Numbered from the stretch's first letter, positions 14,625-22,587 are shown. The stretch is DNA of 64,000 nt from GCA-2770975 sp050248915 (GCA_050248915.1 JBFWRL010000002.1:56724-120723); one strand, 5' to 3'. Made by a program: numbers and translations. Notes: generated from the sequence alone by a model not told the origin.

Positions 14625-16148
14625 TCAATTGCCCTGAAAAAAGGTCTCGGCATACCCCAGCCGCCACAGACCGTCTTCAAACAAGATCTGCAGGTCGATG
14701 CCAATCGGCTCGACCCTCACCAAGGCCTGCGCTGTGCCACTGTCTAAGAGTGTAAAGTTCTGTTTGACCCAGGTATCGATCTCGAGATTTTGACGAAATG
14801 CTCCCCAAAAAGTCTCGGCAAAAGGCGTTTCATAGCTGTCCATGGCCCGCCGAATACGCTGTTCAGAAAAGTGCTCAGGGTCATCTACCGCACTGGCAAT
14901 CTCATGAACAATCACAGCTTTGCTCTTTTCACTCAGCAATTCCCAGGCCTTGGGGTAATCTTTGCGATAGACATACCAAAAAAAGTATTTGGGCGCTGTC
15001 AGCGGGGTGATCTTGTGGTTCACCAACGTCGAGGTCGCAATCGGTTGCGGCGTTGGCCTGGCTGTGGCGCTTGGGCTGGGTCGAAGGGTGGGCCGGGCTG
15101 TGGGCAAAGCGGTCGGTCGGGTGGTCGGACGTGGCGTGGGTTTTACTGTGGGGCGGGCTGTGGGCCCTGAGCTCGGTCGAAGGGTGGGCGTTGGGCTGGG
15201 CCGAAGGGTGGGAGTCGGTCTGGCTGTCGGCGTTGGAACTGGGCGAAAAGCAAGCAGGTTTTGGGCGTCCAGCGGGGTGCTTTGAAAATCCCGGCGCGAA
15301 GCTTGCAGGGCAGCTGTGGCAGGAAAACGGCTGTCATAAACCGCAATTGCATTGGTCAAATAGCGACCTGGGGCCAAGAGAATACTTCCCCCCTGGGCCA
15401 AGCCCTGCGAAGCCCCGCCATCGAGATTCATGGCCTCATAGGCCCCGAGGGCTTTCATCACCTGGGCCTCTTTTTGCAAGGTCACGCCACCATAAAAAAT
15501 CACCAGATAGAGGGTCTTGCCATCTTGGCTAAAACCCAGAGCAGAGCGATTGGCCGCCCCCAGCACATGGGGATCTTTAAACCCCTCCAGATCGGGGTTG
15601 ATCCAAACAGCTCCCTGTTTGAGCAAACGCGGGCCACAGGTCACCGAAAACCAATAGTTTTTCCAGTGAATTTCTTCTCCAGCACGCAGGGTCTTCATTT
15701 CGGGTCTGCCCGAAGCAGTGATGCCCAATGTTGTGCCAAAATTTTCCCAGGGGCTGTATTTGAGAAAGCGCCCCCCACTGACCATATTGCCCATCACGCG
15801 TTTTTGCGCGTCTTTGCTAAAAAAAGTGCCATTGATCATGGCTGCCGCTTTACTGCGGCGCACCATCGCCCCAAACGACTCATCACCATAACTTTTTTCG
15901 CTGTTATTGGCCTGGGGGGCCTTGTTGGCCAGTACCATGTCCAGATGGGTGGCCGGGTCAGTCAGATCAATCTGCACGACCCTGAGTGAAGCACCTTGCA
16001 GCGATTTGGAGTAAACCTGAACAGGCTTGGCAAAAACAGCTTCCGGAAAACAGCTGCCCAGGGAAAAGCCGAAGATCATCCCCAAAAGCAGTGAGAAAAA
16101 GCGATCACCAAACAGATTTACGCAAAGAACCACTGTCTTTTTTTGCAT
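14625..16148 (-). CDS. Secreted phosphodiester-glycosidase (NAGPA) domain protein with NTF2-like tail
   Basis: A 507-residue exported protein. Residues 1-40 form a long signal peptide. Residues ~45-280 match the NAGPA/phosphodiester N-acetylglucosaminidase-like domain: AAMINGTFFS, ENFGTTLGI, FSVTCGPRLLKQG, NRSALGFSQDGKTLYLV, YEAMNLDGGAS. The GGAS-type motif is the family hallmark. A linker of repeated P-T-x-R-P (TARPTPTLRPSPTPT) spans ~300-375. The last ~120 residues (FFWYVYRKDYPKAWELLSE, then QILFEDGLWRLGY) look like an NTF2/DUF4878-type cone-shaped domain. The family acts on phosphodiester-linked sugars or cell-wall decorations; substrate unknown. Same strand as the mutase operon, 121 bp upstream of it. 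Confidence 0.85.
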   Translation of the reverse strand: MQKKTVVLCVNLFGDRFFSLLLGMIFGFSLGSCFPEAVFAKPVQVYSKSLQGASLRVVQIDLTDPATHLDMVLANKAPQANNSEKSYGDESFGAMVRRSKAAAMINGTFFSKDAQKRVMGNMVSGGRFLKYSPWENFGTTLGITASGRPEMKTLRAGEEIHWKNYWFSVTCGPRLLKQGAVWINPDLEGFKDPHVLGAANRSALGFSQDGKTLYLVIFYGGVTLQKEAQVMKALGAYEAMNLDGGASQGLAQGGSILLAPGRYLTNAIAVYDSRFPATAALQASRRDFQSTPLDAQNLLAFRPVPTPTARPTPTLRPSPTPTLRPSSGPTARPTVKPTPRPTTRPTALPTARPTLRPSPSATARPTPQPIATSTLVNHKITPLTAPKYFFWYVYRKDYPKAWELLSEKSKAVIVHEIASAVDDPEHFSEQRIRRAMDSYETPFAETFWGAFRQNLEIDTWVKQNFTLLDSGTAQALVRVEPIGIDLQILFEDGLWRLGYAETFFQGN

Positions 16149-16203
16149 TTCCCTCTCCCTCCAGCTCAGATGGTTCCAGTTTAGTTCACTTTGCCTGCCT
16201 TGG

Positions 16204-16659
16204 CTATTCTGGGCTGGACGGGGTGGCAGGTTTGAGCAGGAGGCGATCGACAGAAAAACGGCCAGCCCCTGTTGCCATGAGCGTGACAGCGGGGATCAAA
16301 TAGAGCAAGGCGGGTTCCTTTTTGTTCAGAGGATCGGCACCATGGGCGATAAAAACAGCCACACACATGGTAATAAACCAGTTTAAAGCCGCAAAGCGGG
16401 TGGCAAAACCCAACATAATCAGCCCAGAGCAGACCACTTCGGCAAAGATGGCCAACAACAGGCTTGCTCCGGGGCCAATCCCAAAGGGATCGAGAAATTG
16501 GCTGGACAGGGTCTCATATTTGGCCAGTTTAGCCATGCCATGGCCGAGCATAAGCCAGCCGAGGGTCAGGCGCAGCCACAAGAGGCCCAGATCCTGTAAC
16601 AGCAAGTAACGGGAGGGAGTTATCAGACGGGCATAAAGGGTGTTTAAAGAGCGAATCAT
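16204..16659 (-). CDS. DoxX family membrane protein
   Basis: A 151-residue protein with four hydrophobic segments. Family-typical stretches are LLWLRLTLGWLMLGHGMAKL (near residues 27-46), SLLLAIFAEVVCSGLIMLGF and LNWFITMCVAVFIAHGADPL. DoxX/DoxD proteins sit in the inner membrane; some are linked to oxidative stress, but the reaction is unknown for most. It is on the same strand as the NAGPA gene, 55 bp upstream of it, so possibly co-transcribed. Start at 16659 is consistent with an AGGAGATTAATGCA region just upstream. Confidence 0.9.
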   Translation of the reverse strand: MIRSLNTLYARLITPSRYLLLQDLGLLWLRLTLGWLMLGHGMAKLAKYETLSSQFLDPFGIGPGASLLLAIFAEVVCSGLIMLGFATRFAALNWFITMCVAVFIAHGADPLNKKEPALLYLIPAVTLMATGAGRFSVDRLLLKPATPSSPE

Positions 16660-16803
16660 TGCATTAATCTCCTGTTTCTACCGTAATCGGTTTCGCGCGA
16701 AATTGTCAATTGATCCAACCGGCCTGAAGATATCGCTCCCCCTTTTCTCCTGTACACCCGCTCCCAGGCCTGCTAAAATCCCAACCAAACAAGAGAGTGC
16801 GCT

Positions 16804-17763
16804 ATGTCAGAGTCAGATTTGTTTTCCTGTCCCCAATGCCACCGCGCGATCTTGCCCGGCGACCAGTTCTGCGCGGGCTGTGGTTATCTGCTGCAGAGCA
16901 ACGCCACCCCCGAGGCCCAGGCCGCCAATGCCTCTTTTTGGAGCGCCAAGCCCCTGGATCAATTTCAAGCCCTGATCTCACGCCACCGTCTGATCACAGG
17001 CCTCGCCACCCTCGGTTTATTGCTGATTCTGGGCCTTTTTAGCCTCTGGCGGCCCTGGCAAAAAGCATCAGAAGCCCCCTCCCCGATCGTGTTTTCAGCC
17101 ACACCGAGCCCGGTTGAGAGCCCGGCAGCAGACCCCAGCGGCGGGGCCAATCTCAATGGCGTCTCTGCTGCCGCAGAAGTCGCCAAACAGATCGCGCCCA
17201 GCCCCTCTCCGCGCTGGAAAACCGCCCAAGGCCTGCTCAATATCCGCAGCAAACCCTCATTGCAAGCAGAGGTGCTGATGCGCCTGCAGGGCGGCGAGGC
17301 ATACACAGGCACCGGCAAAACAGAAGTGGCAGAAGGCCATACCTGGATCGAACTCCAGATCAATGAAAAAGAGCGTGGCTGGATCAGCGCTCAATTGCTC
17401 AGCGCTATCGCCGCCCCTTCAAACACACCCGTTTCGGCCAGCCCCAACACTACTCAAACGTCTTCACAAACAGTCCCACAGCGTTCAGCTGGGCGCATGT
17501 TGAACCACGAAAAGCTCTCGGGCTGGCTCCTTGGTGAGGCCGCTGACCGGGAGCGCACGGCACGGGCCATGACCCGGCTGATGTTCCCCAACGACCCGGC
17601 AGAGCTGCTGAATAAAAAAGCCATCTTGCTCGAAACCTGTATCACCGGTTCAGCAGAAGATATTTCGATCAAAAATCACGAAGTGGCTCAAATTGGGGCG
17701 ATCTGCGCACTTTTATTGGGTTGGCAAGATAAAGAACAGGTCAGTCCCTCCGCTCAACCTTAA
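16804..17763 (+). CDS. Zinc-ribbon, single-TM protein with SH3 domain
   Basis: A 319-residue protein. Residues 9-27 form a zinc ribbon (CPQC ... CAGC). A single transmembrane helix lies at about 62-80 (LATLGLLLILGLFSLW). A Pro/Ser linker follows. Residues ~137-203 form a bacterial SH3 domain (GLLNIRSKPSLQAEVLMRLQ ... HTWIELQI ... RGWISAQLL). After a second Ser/Thr linker there is a C-terminal helical domain of about 90 residues (MLNHEKLSGWLLGEAADRERT, MTRLMFPNDPAELLNKK) that I do not recognise. The topology puts the zinc ribbon in the cytosol and the SH3 outside, where it may bind the cell wall. Divergent from doxX; a weak -10 lies before it. Confidence 0.8.
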   Translation: MSESDLFSCPQCHRAILPGDQFCAGCGYLLQSNATPEAQAANASFWSAKPLDQFQALISRHRLITGLATLGLLLILGLFSLWRPWQKASEAPSPIVFSATPSPVESPAADPSGGANLNGVSAAAEVAKQIAPSPSPRWKTAQGLLNIRSKPSLQAEVLMRLQGGEAYTGTGKTEVAEGHTWIELQINEKERGWISAQLLSAIAAPSNTPVSASPNTTQTSSQTVPQRSAGRMLNHEKLSGWLLGEAADRERTARAMTRLMFPNDPAELLNKKAILLETCITGSAEDISIKNHEVAQIGAICALLLGWQDKEQVSPSAQP

Positions 17764-17803
17764 AAATTCTGCCGGCGGGTGTATTAAATCGCCAGAGCAG
17801 GGG

Positions 17804-17809
17804 TATAAT
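17804..17809 (+). promoter_or_regulatory. TATAAT -10 element
   Basis: A perfect -10 hexamer 36 nt before the ATG at 17845; the -35 region is weak. It indicates separate transcription of the TPR-like and DUF4157-like genes. Confidence 0.5.
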
Positions 17810-17844
17810 CAGATCAAGTAGTCAAAAGAGAGGCACACAAGGGA

Positions 17845-18186
17845 ATGCTGGATTTCCAAGCGCTGGCTTCCGCCCGGCAGGAAGCTGGAGCCCGCGACCA
17901 GGATCGTCAGAAGCGCTCAGAAGAGCTCTACACAAGAGCTGTGACGTTTTTGGCCCAATTTCAGCAGAGCCAGTACACGCAAAAGGCCTTGCTCAAGCAA
18001 GCTGCCACCTTGCTGCACGAATCGCTCTTGCTTAATAACCGCAACCCCTATGCCTACCTGTGTTTGGGTTATATTTTCTTCGTTCTCAATGATTTGCCCC
18101 GCACACACCGCTATCTCAATGCCGCCCGTAGACTCAGTCCCAACCTGCCTGAAGCCCGACTTTTGCAAGAATGCCTTGCATCCTGA
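17845..18186 (+). CDS. Small TPR-like protein
   Basis: A 113-residue helical protein without a signal peptide. Residues ~55-112 fit one and a half to two tetratricopeptide units: AATLLHESLLLNNRNPYAYLCLGYIFF (in part: NPYAYLCLGYIFFVLND) and RTHRYLNAARRLSPNLPEARLL. The N-terminal part is a charged helix (RQEAGARDQDRQKRSEELY). It probably mediates protein-protein contact. Lies 12 bp before the next gene, so probably in operon with it. Function not identifiable. Confidence 0.7.
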   Translation: MLDFQALASARQEAGARDQDRQKRSEELYTRAVTFLAQFQQSQYTQKALLKQAATLLHESLLLNNRNPYAYLCLGYIFFVLNDLPRTHRYLNAARRLSPNLPEARLLQECLAS

Positions 18187-18198
18187 AGGAGATTATCT

Positions 18199-18690
18199 AT
18201 GACAACCATATCCAACGGAGTCCCCCACAACCCCTACGCCAATCAGGGGCATTCAGAGAAACAGGGGGTCAACCACGAAGCGAGCCACGCGATCCAACAC
18301 ACGGGCGCGAGCTCAGATCTTAACCCAACACAGAACAAAGCCAAGCTGAATCAGCCCAGTGATCGCTACGAACAAGAGGCAGATCACGTTGCCGCCTCTG
18401 TCACCAGCTTGCCAGATACCCAAACCATTGGCGGGGATATCCAATCGATTGATTCCCTGTTTATCGACGCGGGCAATGCCCAAACAGCAGCCCCCTTGCT
18501 GCAATTTTTGACCTCAGACATGCAAAAAGCGGCTGCCAGTTTTGGGGGCCAAGGGGGAGGGATCATTCATCCTGAAGCGAGTCGCAATGAATTGCCCCCC
18601 GAGATCAATTCAAATCCCAATCCCGGCAAAGACCCCATGCTGGAACTGATTGAAGGCATGAAAGCCTCGCTGCGCCAAATCGGCAATTAA
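18199..18690 (+). CDS. Short protein with DUF4157/eCIS-core-like motifs
   Basis: A 163-residue soluble protein. Residues ~50-65 read LNQPSDRYEQEADHVAASV, close to the opening signature of the DUF4157 ('eCIS core') domain, typically P-x-D-x-Y-E-x-E-A-D-x-V-A. Nearer the N-terminus NHEASHAIQHTG resembles the HE-x-x-H zinc motif that normally closes that domain, but reads HEASH. The rest is Gly/Pro-rich with no recognisable fold, ending in a helix MLELIEGMKASLRQI. DUF4157 proteins are linked to extracellular contractile injection systems and secreted toxins, but no such machinery is in the window. Shine-Dalgarno GAAGGAGA precedes the ATG. Confidence 0.6.
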   Translation: MTTISNGVPHNPYANQGHSEKQGVNHEASHAIQHTGASSDLNPTQNKAKLNQPSDRYEQEADHVAASVTSLPDTQTIGGDIQSIDSLFIDAGNAQTAAPLLQFLTSDMQKAAASFGGQGGGIIHPEASRNELPPEINSNPNPGKDPMLELIEGMKASLRQIGN

Positions 18691-18706
18691 CCCAAGCAAC
18701 CCATTC

Positions 18707-18765
18707 AAAACGGCCTCCCTCTGGTATACTGCCTCCCCGGTTATACTGCTGAAGGAGGCCGTTTT
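18707..18765 (+). promoter_or_regulatory. Long inverted repeat that pairs with the methyltransferase RBS; twin TATACT
   Basis: AAAACGGCCTCC (18707-18718) is the exact reverse complement of GGAGGCCGTTTT (18754-18765). The 3' arm contains AAGGAGG (18752-18758), the Shine-Dalgarno of the methyltransferase gene at 18766. In a transcript read from upstream this hairpin would hide the site and also looks like a terminator stem. Two TATACT boxes lie in the loop (18725-18730, 18742-18747); transcripts begun there would lack the 5' arm. Confidence 0.6.
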
Positions 18766-19479
18766 ATGTTGAACCTACACCGCCTGATTGGCTTTGTCTA
18801 CCGCAAAGCAGACCAGCTCAGCCGGCCTTTTATTTTTAACCGCCAAAAGAAACAGATCTTGGCCAAATACCCCCAGTTGCGGCCGGTCATGGAGGCCTTT
18901 GAGCGGCGATATATTCGCGTGCAATATGGCGCGCACGATATCTCTCTGATGGAGCGCATTCACCGCAAAATCGCCCAAGACGAGCGCTATATTTATGGGG
19001 CCACTCCCTGGGTCGCCCTGCTGCGCCTGACCGAAAAACTGGAGATCCGGCCCGAGGAGGTCTTTGTCGAACTCGGCTGCGGCACCGGCCATTTTTGCTT
19101 TTTTATGCAACAGGTCTTTGGGGTTCAGGCGATTGGTTTGGAGGCGCTCAACACCTTTATTCTCAACGCCAAAGAGATCATGACAGAACTCTCTGAACCG
19201 CCACACGGTCTGAATTTTGAAGGTTTGCAATTTCTCAATTTGGACTTTTTGCACTTCAATTTTTCACGCGGAACACTCTTTTATGCCGCCTGGACCTGTT
19301 TTCCTGTGCCCCTGCGCGAGGCCATTTTGGCCAAATTTCTTAAAGAATGTCAGCCGGGCACGCGCCTCCTGGTGCTGACCCATACCCTGGAGGATCCCCG
19401 ACTGGAATTGCTCGACGAGGTAGAGACCTTTTTCTCCTGGGGCAAAGACGTGGCAAGGCTCTACCAAAAGCGGGCATAG
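18766..19479 (+). CDS. Class I SAM-dependent methyltransferase
   Basis: A 237-residue cytosolic protein with a Rossmann methyltransferase core. Motif I is VFVELGCGTGHF (~residues 100-111), followed by the acidic motif II region VQAIGLEAL. The N-terminal 90 residues are basic and helical (RKADQLSRPF, QKKQILAKYPQLRPV) and contain RIHRKIAQDERYIYGATPW. The C-terminal half has TLFYAAWTCFPVPLREAILAKF (in part) and GTRLLVLTHTL, typical of strands 4-5. The layout resembles the histone-methyltransferase-like (DOT1/Set-like 'Mtase' of bacteria) group, but the substrate is unknown. Its RBS lies in a long inverted repeat. It converges on the flavoprotein gene with 3 bp between stops. Confidence 0.85.
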   Translation: MLNLHRLIGFVYRKADQLSRPFIFNRQKKQILAKYPQLRPVMEAFERRYIRVQYGAHDISLMERIHRKIAQDERYIYGATPWVALLRLTEKLEIRPEEVFVELGCGTGHFCFFMQQVFGVQAIGLEALNTFILNAKEIMTELSEPPHGLNFEGLQFLNLDFLHFNFSRGTLFYAAWTCFPVPLREAILAKFLKECQPGTRLLVLTHTLEDPRLELLDEVETFFSWGKDVARLYQKRA

Positions 19480-19482
19480 CCG

Positions 19483-20928
19483 TTAGGCCAGCATGTCCTG
19501 CAATTCGGGCAAGGCACAGTCGCCACAGCCTTTGGGGGGACCAGCCTGCAAGACCTTATGAGTGGCCTGCAACGCCGTTCGCACCCCTTCTTCAATCACA
19601 GGGTGGTAAAAGGGCATCTCCAAGAGCGCATCGATCGTGAGCTGCTGCTGATGGGCCCAGGCCAATAAATGGGCCAGGTGCTCCGCACGCGGACCAATCA
19701 TCTCAGCACCAAGCAAACGGCGTGTGCGGTAATCGGCATAAATGCGCAGTAGCCCAGCGTTTTCGAGCATTACCCGACTGCGGCCTTGATTGGCAAACGA
19801 GACCTCACCCATGGCCGTACAGCTCAGATCGAGTTGATCGTAGCGTTGTCCAATCATCGCCACCTGGGGATGGGTAAAAACCACCGCAATGGGAGAGCGG
19901 CGATGACCGGGCTGAATATGTGGCCACATCGCCGCATTGTGCCCCGCAATCCGACCTTCGTCGGCCGCTTCATGTAAAAGCGGTCGATCACTGTTCACAT
20001 CTCCGGCCAGAAACACCGGTAAGTCACCCACTTGCATGGTTAAAGCATCAAAGTGGGGCACCCCCTGTGCATTGAGTATCAGGTCCAGATTTTCCAGGCC
20101 CAAATTGCCCAGATTGGGCTTACGCCCAGTCGCAGCCAAGACACAATCAAAGTCTTCGCTCAGCAAAAGGTCCTCTTCTGAAAGGTATGTCACAGTCACT
20201 CCCTGTTCTGTCCTGGTCACACTTTCGACCTGGGCATCAGGCTGAAAGGGAAATTCAGCAGAAAAGAGACGAATGGCCTCAGCTTTGACCGCAGGATCAT
20301 TCAGACCTGCAACCCCTCCACGGGCCCCAAAGAGATGCACGCGCACACCCAATTGCTGCAGGGCTTGGCCCAGCTCCAGGCCAATAATCCCGGCCCCAAA
20401 AACAGCCACCGAACGGGGCAAATTCTGCCAATTAAACAGGGCCTCGTTATCAACGAGGCGATCCCCCAAGCCCTGCAAGAGAGGGGGCACAGACGGGCTG
20501 GAGCCCGTGGCAATCACCACGGTTTTGGCTTCGATCTGAATATCTTCTCCCACCTGAAGCAAATGGGGGTTGAGAAAACGGGCATAGCCTTGCAGGCGCT
20601 GCTCAGCCGGAATGGCTTCCACACCTTCAAGCACAAAACCCACAAAGCGGTCGCGTTCACTGCGCACCCGCCTCATCACGGCTTGACCATCGATCTGGTT
20701 GAGAGAGGCTTTCACCCCAAAAGCAGAAGCCAGACGCACGTTGCGGGCAGACTCAGCGGCAGCAATCAAGAGTTTGCTAGGCATACAACCGACCCTCGCA
20801 CAGGTCGTGCCATAGGGCCCCCCTTCAATCAAAAGGGCCTGAGCCCCGGCCCGTGTGGCCTCGCGCCAAGCAGCCAGCCCGGCTGTACCGCCGCCGATCA
20901 CCGCTACGTCTGTCTGATACACCTTCAT
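19483..20928 (-). CDS. Dihydrolipoyl-dehydrogenase-like flavoprotein disulfide reductase
   Basis: A 481-residue FAD/NAD(P)H disulfide reductase. FAD-binding motif VAVIGGGTAGLAAW near residue 10; redox-active disulfide GTTCARVGCMPSKLL near residue 45; NAD-binding GAGIIGLELGQAL near 180; second FAD motif VFLAGDVN near 305; the interface motif FYHPVIEEGV supplies the His-Glu pair. It ends with an extra GCGDCALPEL containing a second CxxC. Start set at ATG 20928 (GAGAGAGG upstream) rather than a TTG six bases earlier. It lies 24 bp after the Prx-Grx gene, so it may recycle that enzyme's electron donor rather than serve a 2-oxoacid complex, since no E1/E2 genes are present. Exact substrate is inferred. 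Confidence 0.88.
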   Translation of the reverse strand: MKVYQTDVAVIGGGTAGLAAWREATRAGAQALLIEGGPYGTTCARVGCMPSKLLIAAAESARNVRLASAFGVKASLNQIDGQAVMRRVRSERDRFVGFVLEGVEAIPAEQRLQGYARFLNPHLLQVGEDIQIEAKTVVIATGSSPSVPPLLQGLGDRLVDNEALFNWQNLPRSVAVFGAGIIGLELGQALQQLGVRVHLFGARGGVAGLNDPAVKAEAIRLFSAEFPFQPDAQVESVTRTEQGVTVTYLSEEDLLLSEDFDCVLAATGRKPNLGNLGLENLDLILNAQGVPHFDALTMQVGDLPVFLAGDVNSDRPLLHEAADEGRIAGHNAAMWPHIQPGHRRSPIAVVFTHPQVAMIGQRYDQLDLSCTAMGEVSFANQGRSRVMLENAGLLRIYADYRTRRLLGAEMIGPRAEHLAHLLAWAHQQQLTIDALLEMPFYHPVIEEGVRTALQATHKVLQAGPPKGCGDCALPELQDMLA

Positions 20929-20952
20929 GGTCAAAACCTCTCTCGTTTATTT

Positions 20953-21681
20953 CTAGCCTAAAAAGGCCGCCAAATCGTCGGCCCCCCCAATGTGGCGGCC
21001 CCCAATAAAGATTTGGGGAGTGGTGGCTCTGCCCGTGATCGCTTCAATCGAACGGGTGGTCACGCGGTCATTGAGTTCAATCTCTTCAAAAGCCAGGCCG
21101 CGGGCTTTGAGCATATTTTTGGCACGGGCACAATGGGGACAACCGGCGCGGCTGATCAGCGAGATATACTCGGGGGCTTTGGCCGCAGGATTGAGATAAT
21201 TGAGCATGGTGTCGGCATCAGAGACCTCAAAGGGATCTCCTGGTTTTTCGGGCTCGATAAACATCTTTTCAATCACACCATCCCGCACCAACATCGAATA
21301 GCGCCAAGAGCGTTTGCCAAAACCAATCGCACTTTTGTCTACCAGCAGGCCCAGTGCTTCGCTAAATTCACCGTTACCATCGGGCAAAAAGCGGATTTGC
21401 TCAGCACTTTGGTCTTTTTTCCAGGCATCCATCACAAAGGCATCATTCACGGACAAACAGACAATTTCATCCACCCCATTTTCGCGAAAGACGGGAGCCA
21501 GCGCGTTATAGCCGGGCACATGGGTGCTGGAGCAGGTGGGGGTAAAGGCCCCCGGCAGCGAAAAGACCACCACCGTTTTACCTGCAAAGACATCATCAGT
21601 TGAGACATCAAGCCAATTGCCTTCGGGGGTGCGGGTTTTAAACACGACCTGGGGAACTTTTTGACCTTCACTGTTTTTCAT
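20953..21681 (-). CDS. Peroxiredoxin-glutaredoxin hybrid (Prx5/Grx)
   Basis: A 242-residue fusion that reduces peroxides with glutathione or a similar thiol. Residues 1-~165 are a Prx5 domain with the peroxidatic motif PGAFTPTCSSTHVPGY near residue 43. Residues ~172-242 are a glutaredoxin with active site CPHC (SRAGCPHCARAK), the TTPQIFIGG cis-proline region and GGADDL. The Haemophilus/Chromatium-type hybrids have the same order. Shine-Dalgarno AAGGAG precedes the ATG and a strong promoter lies at 21719-21747. Likely bicistronic with the downstream flavoprotein reductase. No glutathione synthesis genes are visible here. Confidence 0.93.
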   Translation of the reverse strand: MKNSEGQKVPQVVFKTRTPEGNWLDVSTDDVFAGKTVVVFSLPGAFTPTCSSTHVPGYNALAPVFRENGVDEIVCLSVNDAFVMDAWKKDQSAEQIRFLPDGNGEFSEALGLLVDKSAIGFGKRSWRYSMLVRDGVIEKMFIEPEKPGDPFEVSDADTMLNYLNPAAKAPEYISLISRAGCPHCARAKNMLKARGLAFEEIELNDRVTTRSIEAITGRATTPQIFIGGRHIGGADDLAAFLG

Positions 21682-21718
21682 CTTGGGTATCTCCTTGGTA
21701 TGTATACGTTTTGAGTTT

Positions 21719-21747
21719 AGTATGCGGGAGATTAATTAATAAGTCAA
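21719..21747 (-). promoter_or_regulatory. Promoter of the Prx-Grx/reductase operon
   Basis: Minus-strand TTGACT (21742-21747), 17-bp spacer, CATACT (21719-21724), in an AT-rich gap. The spacer holds TTAATTAA. No OxyR-type site is recognisable by eye. Confidence 0.7.
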
Positions 21748-21856
21748 ATCGTTTATTATTTGGCTTTTAATAGGTAAAACCAATTAATAATCAACCAAGA
21801 CACCCCAAACCAGACAGACAAGAATAAAGGTCTTAAAAGCGTCTTAAGCCGCTGAT

Positions 21857-22318
21857 TCAGTGTTTACAAACACGGGGGTCTGCGGCAACAAGCGGCCCTG
21901 TCAGCGCAGATTCTGAGGGAATCTCGGAATAGACCACAGCGTGGGCTTGGCGGTGCAGGTATTGATTGAGCAAGTGGCCCAAAACCAAAGACAATGCACC
22001 AGACACAGCCAGAATCATCTCGTGGGATTCTAACCAGGGCATCCGGCTCAGGGCAATCAAACTTGCTGCCACACCCCAAAAGCCAAAAACCGCAGAGCGG
22101 CGGTGGTGGGCATACCCCGAAAAAAAAGACCAAGCGGCCAGGGTCAGAGAAAAACCCAAAAATAGGGTTTCAAGCAATTCATTCATCAAAAAACCCAATC
22201 CCACCAAGGGAAGAGCAACCAGCAAGACCGGTTGTAAAGCACAGTGCAAAGCACAGACCAAAGAAAGGCTGGCGCCAAGTTGGTCCACATGTTTGAGCGA
22301 ACGATCTGGGAGAAGCAT
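21857..22318 (-). CDS. MerC-domain membrane protein
   Basis: A 153-residue protein with four hydrophobic segments. The N-terminal part DQLGASLSLVCALHCALQPVLL (in part: LVCALHCALQPVLL) is the MerC family signature, with the metal-binding Cys pair of the first membrane helix. The C-terminus ends in a Cys/His pair (VCKH). MerC proteins move Hg(II) or other soft metals across the inner membrane; MerC-domain proteins outside mer operons are often linked to zinc or general metal homeostasis. No merA or merR is nearby. Start placed at ATG 22318; a TTG two codons upstream and a far-upstream GTG are less likely. An operator-like palindrome overlaps its promoter. Confidence 0.85.
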   Translation of the reverse strand: MLLPDRSLKHVDQLGASLSLVCALHCALQPVLLVALPLVGLGFLMNELLETLFLGFSLTLAAWSFFSGYAHHRRSAVFGFWGVAASLIALSRMPWLESHEMILAVSGALSLVLGHLLNQYLHRQAHAVVYSEIPSESALTGPLVAADPRVCKH

Positions 22319-22356
22319 CTTCAAAACAGATTTCCTGTGAGCAATGGGATACCTCA

Positions 22357-22399
22357 AGTATAGCGAGATCTTGCCCTTAAATGCAAGCGGCTTGCATTT
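22357..22399 (-). promoter_or_regulatory. merC-like gene promoter overlapped by palindromic operator
   Basis: Perfect 9-3-9 palindrome AAATGCAAG-CCG-CTTGCATTT at 22379-22399 (minus-strand reading). The right arm contains the -35 TTGCAT (22381-22386), 18 bp from TATACT (22357-22362). A repressor bound there would block RNA polymerase. A metal-responsive repressor of Fur/Zur or ArsR type is a reasonable guess. No regulator gene is adjacent. Confidence 0.65.
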
Positions 22400-22587
22400 T
22401 CTAAATGACAAAGCATGGCCTGATGTGCCCTGGGGCACATGTATTTTTGCAAATCGGGGTACAATGTAGGTAACCGTTCAATATGCGCCATGTTTATCCC
22501 TGGTTTTTTCTGGGGTTTTTGCCGGAGATTCGTGTCAGGCAGGCTGAGCATGGTATAACTGTAGAAAGCAAATACCCGGCTTGAGAC

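Noticed and set aside
21857..22318. Mercury resistance operon
   Set aside because: MerC-like only; no merR, merT, merP or merA in the surroundings.
22354..22551. 65-codon minus-strand frame upstream of the merC-like gene
   Set aside because: No ribosome-binding site, no domain, and it covers the promoter/operator palindrome.
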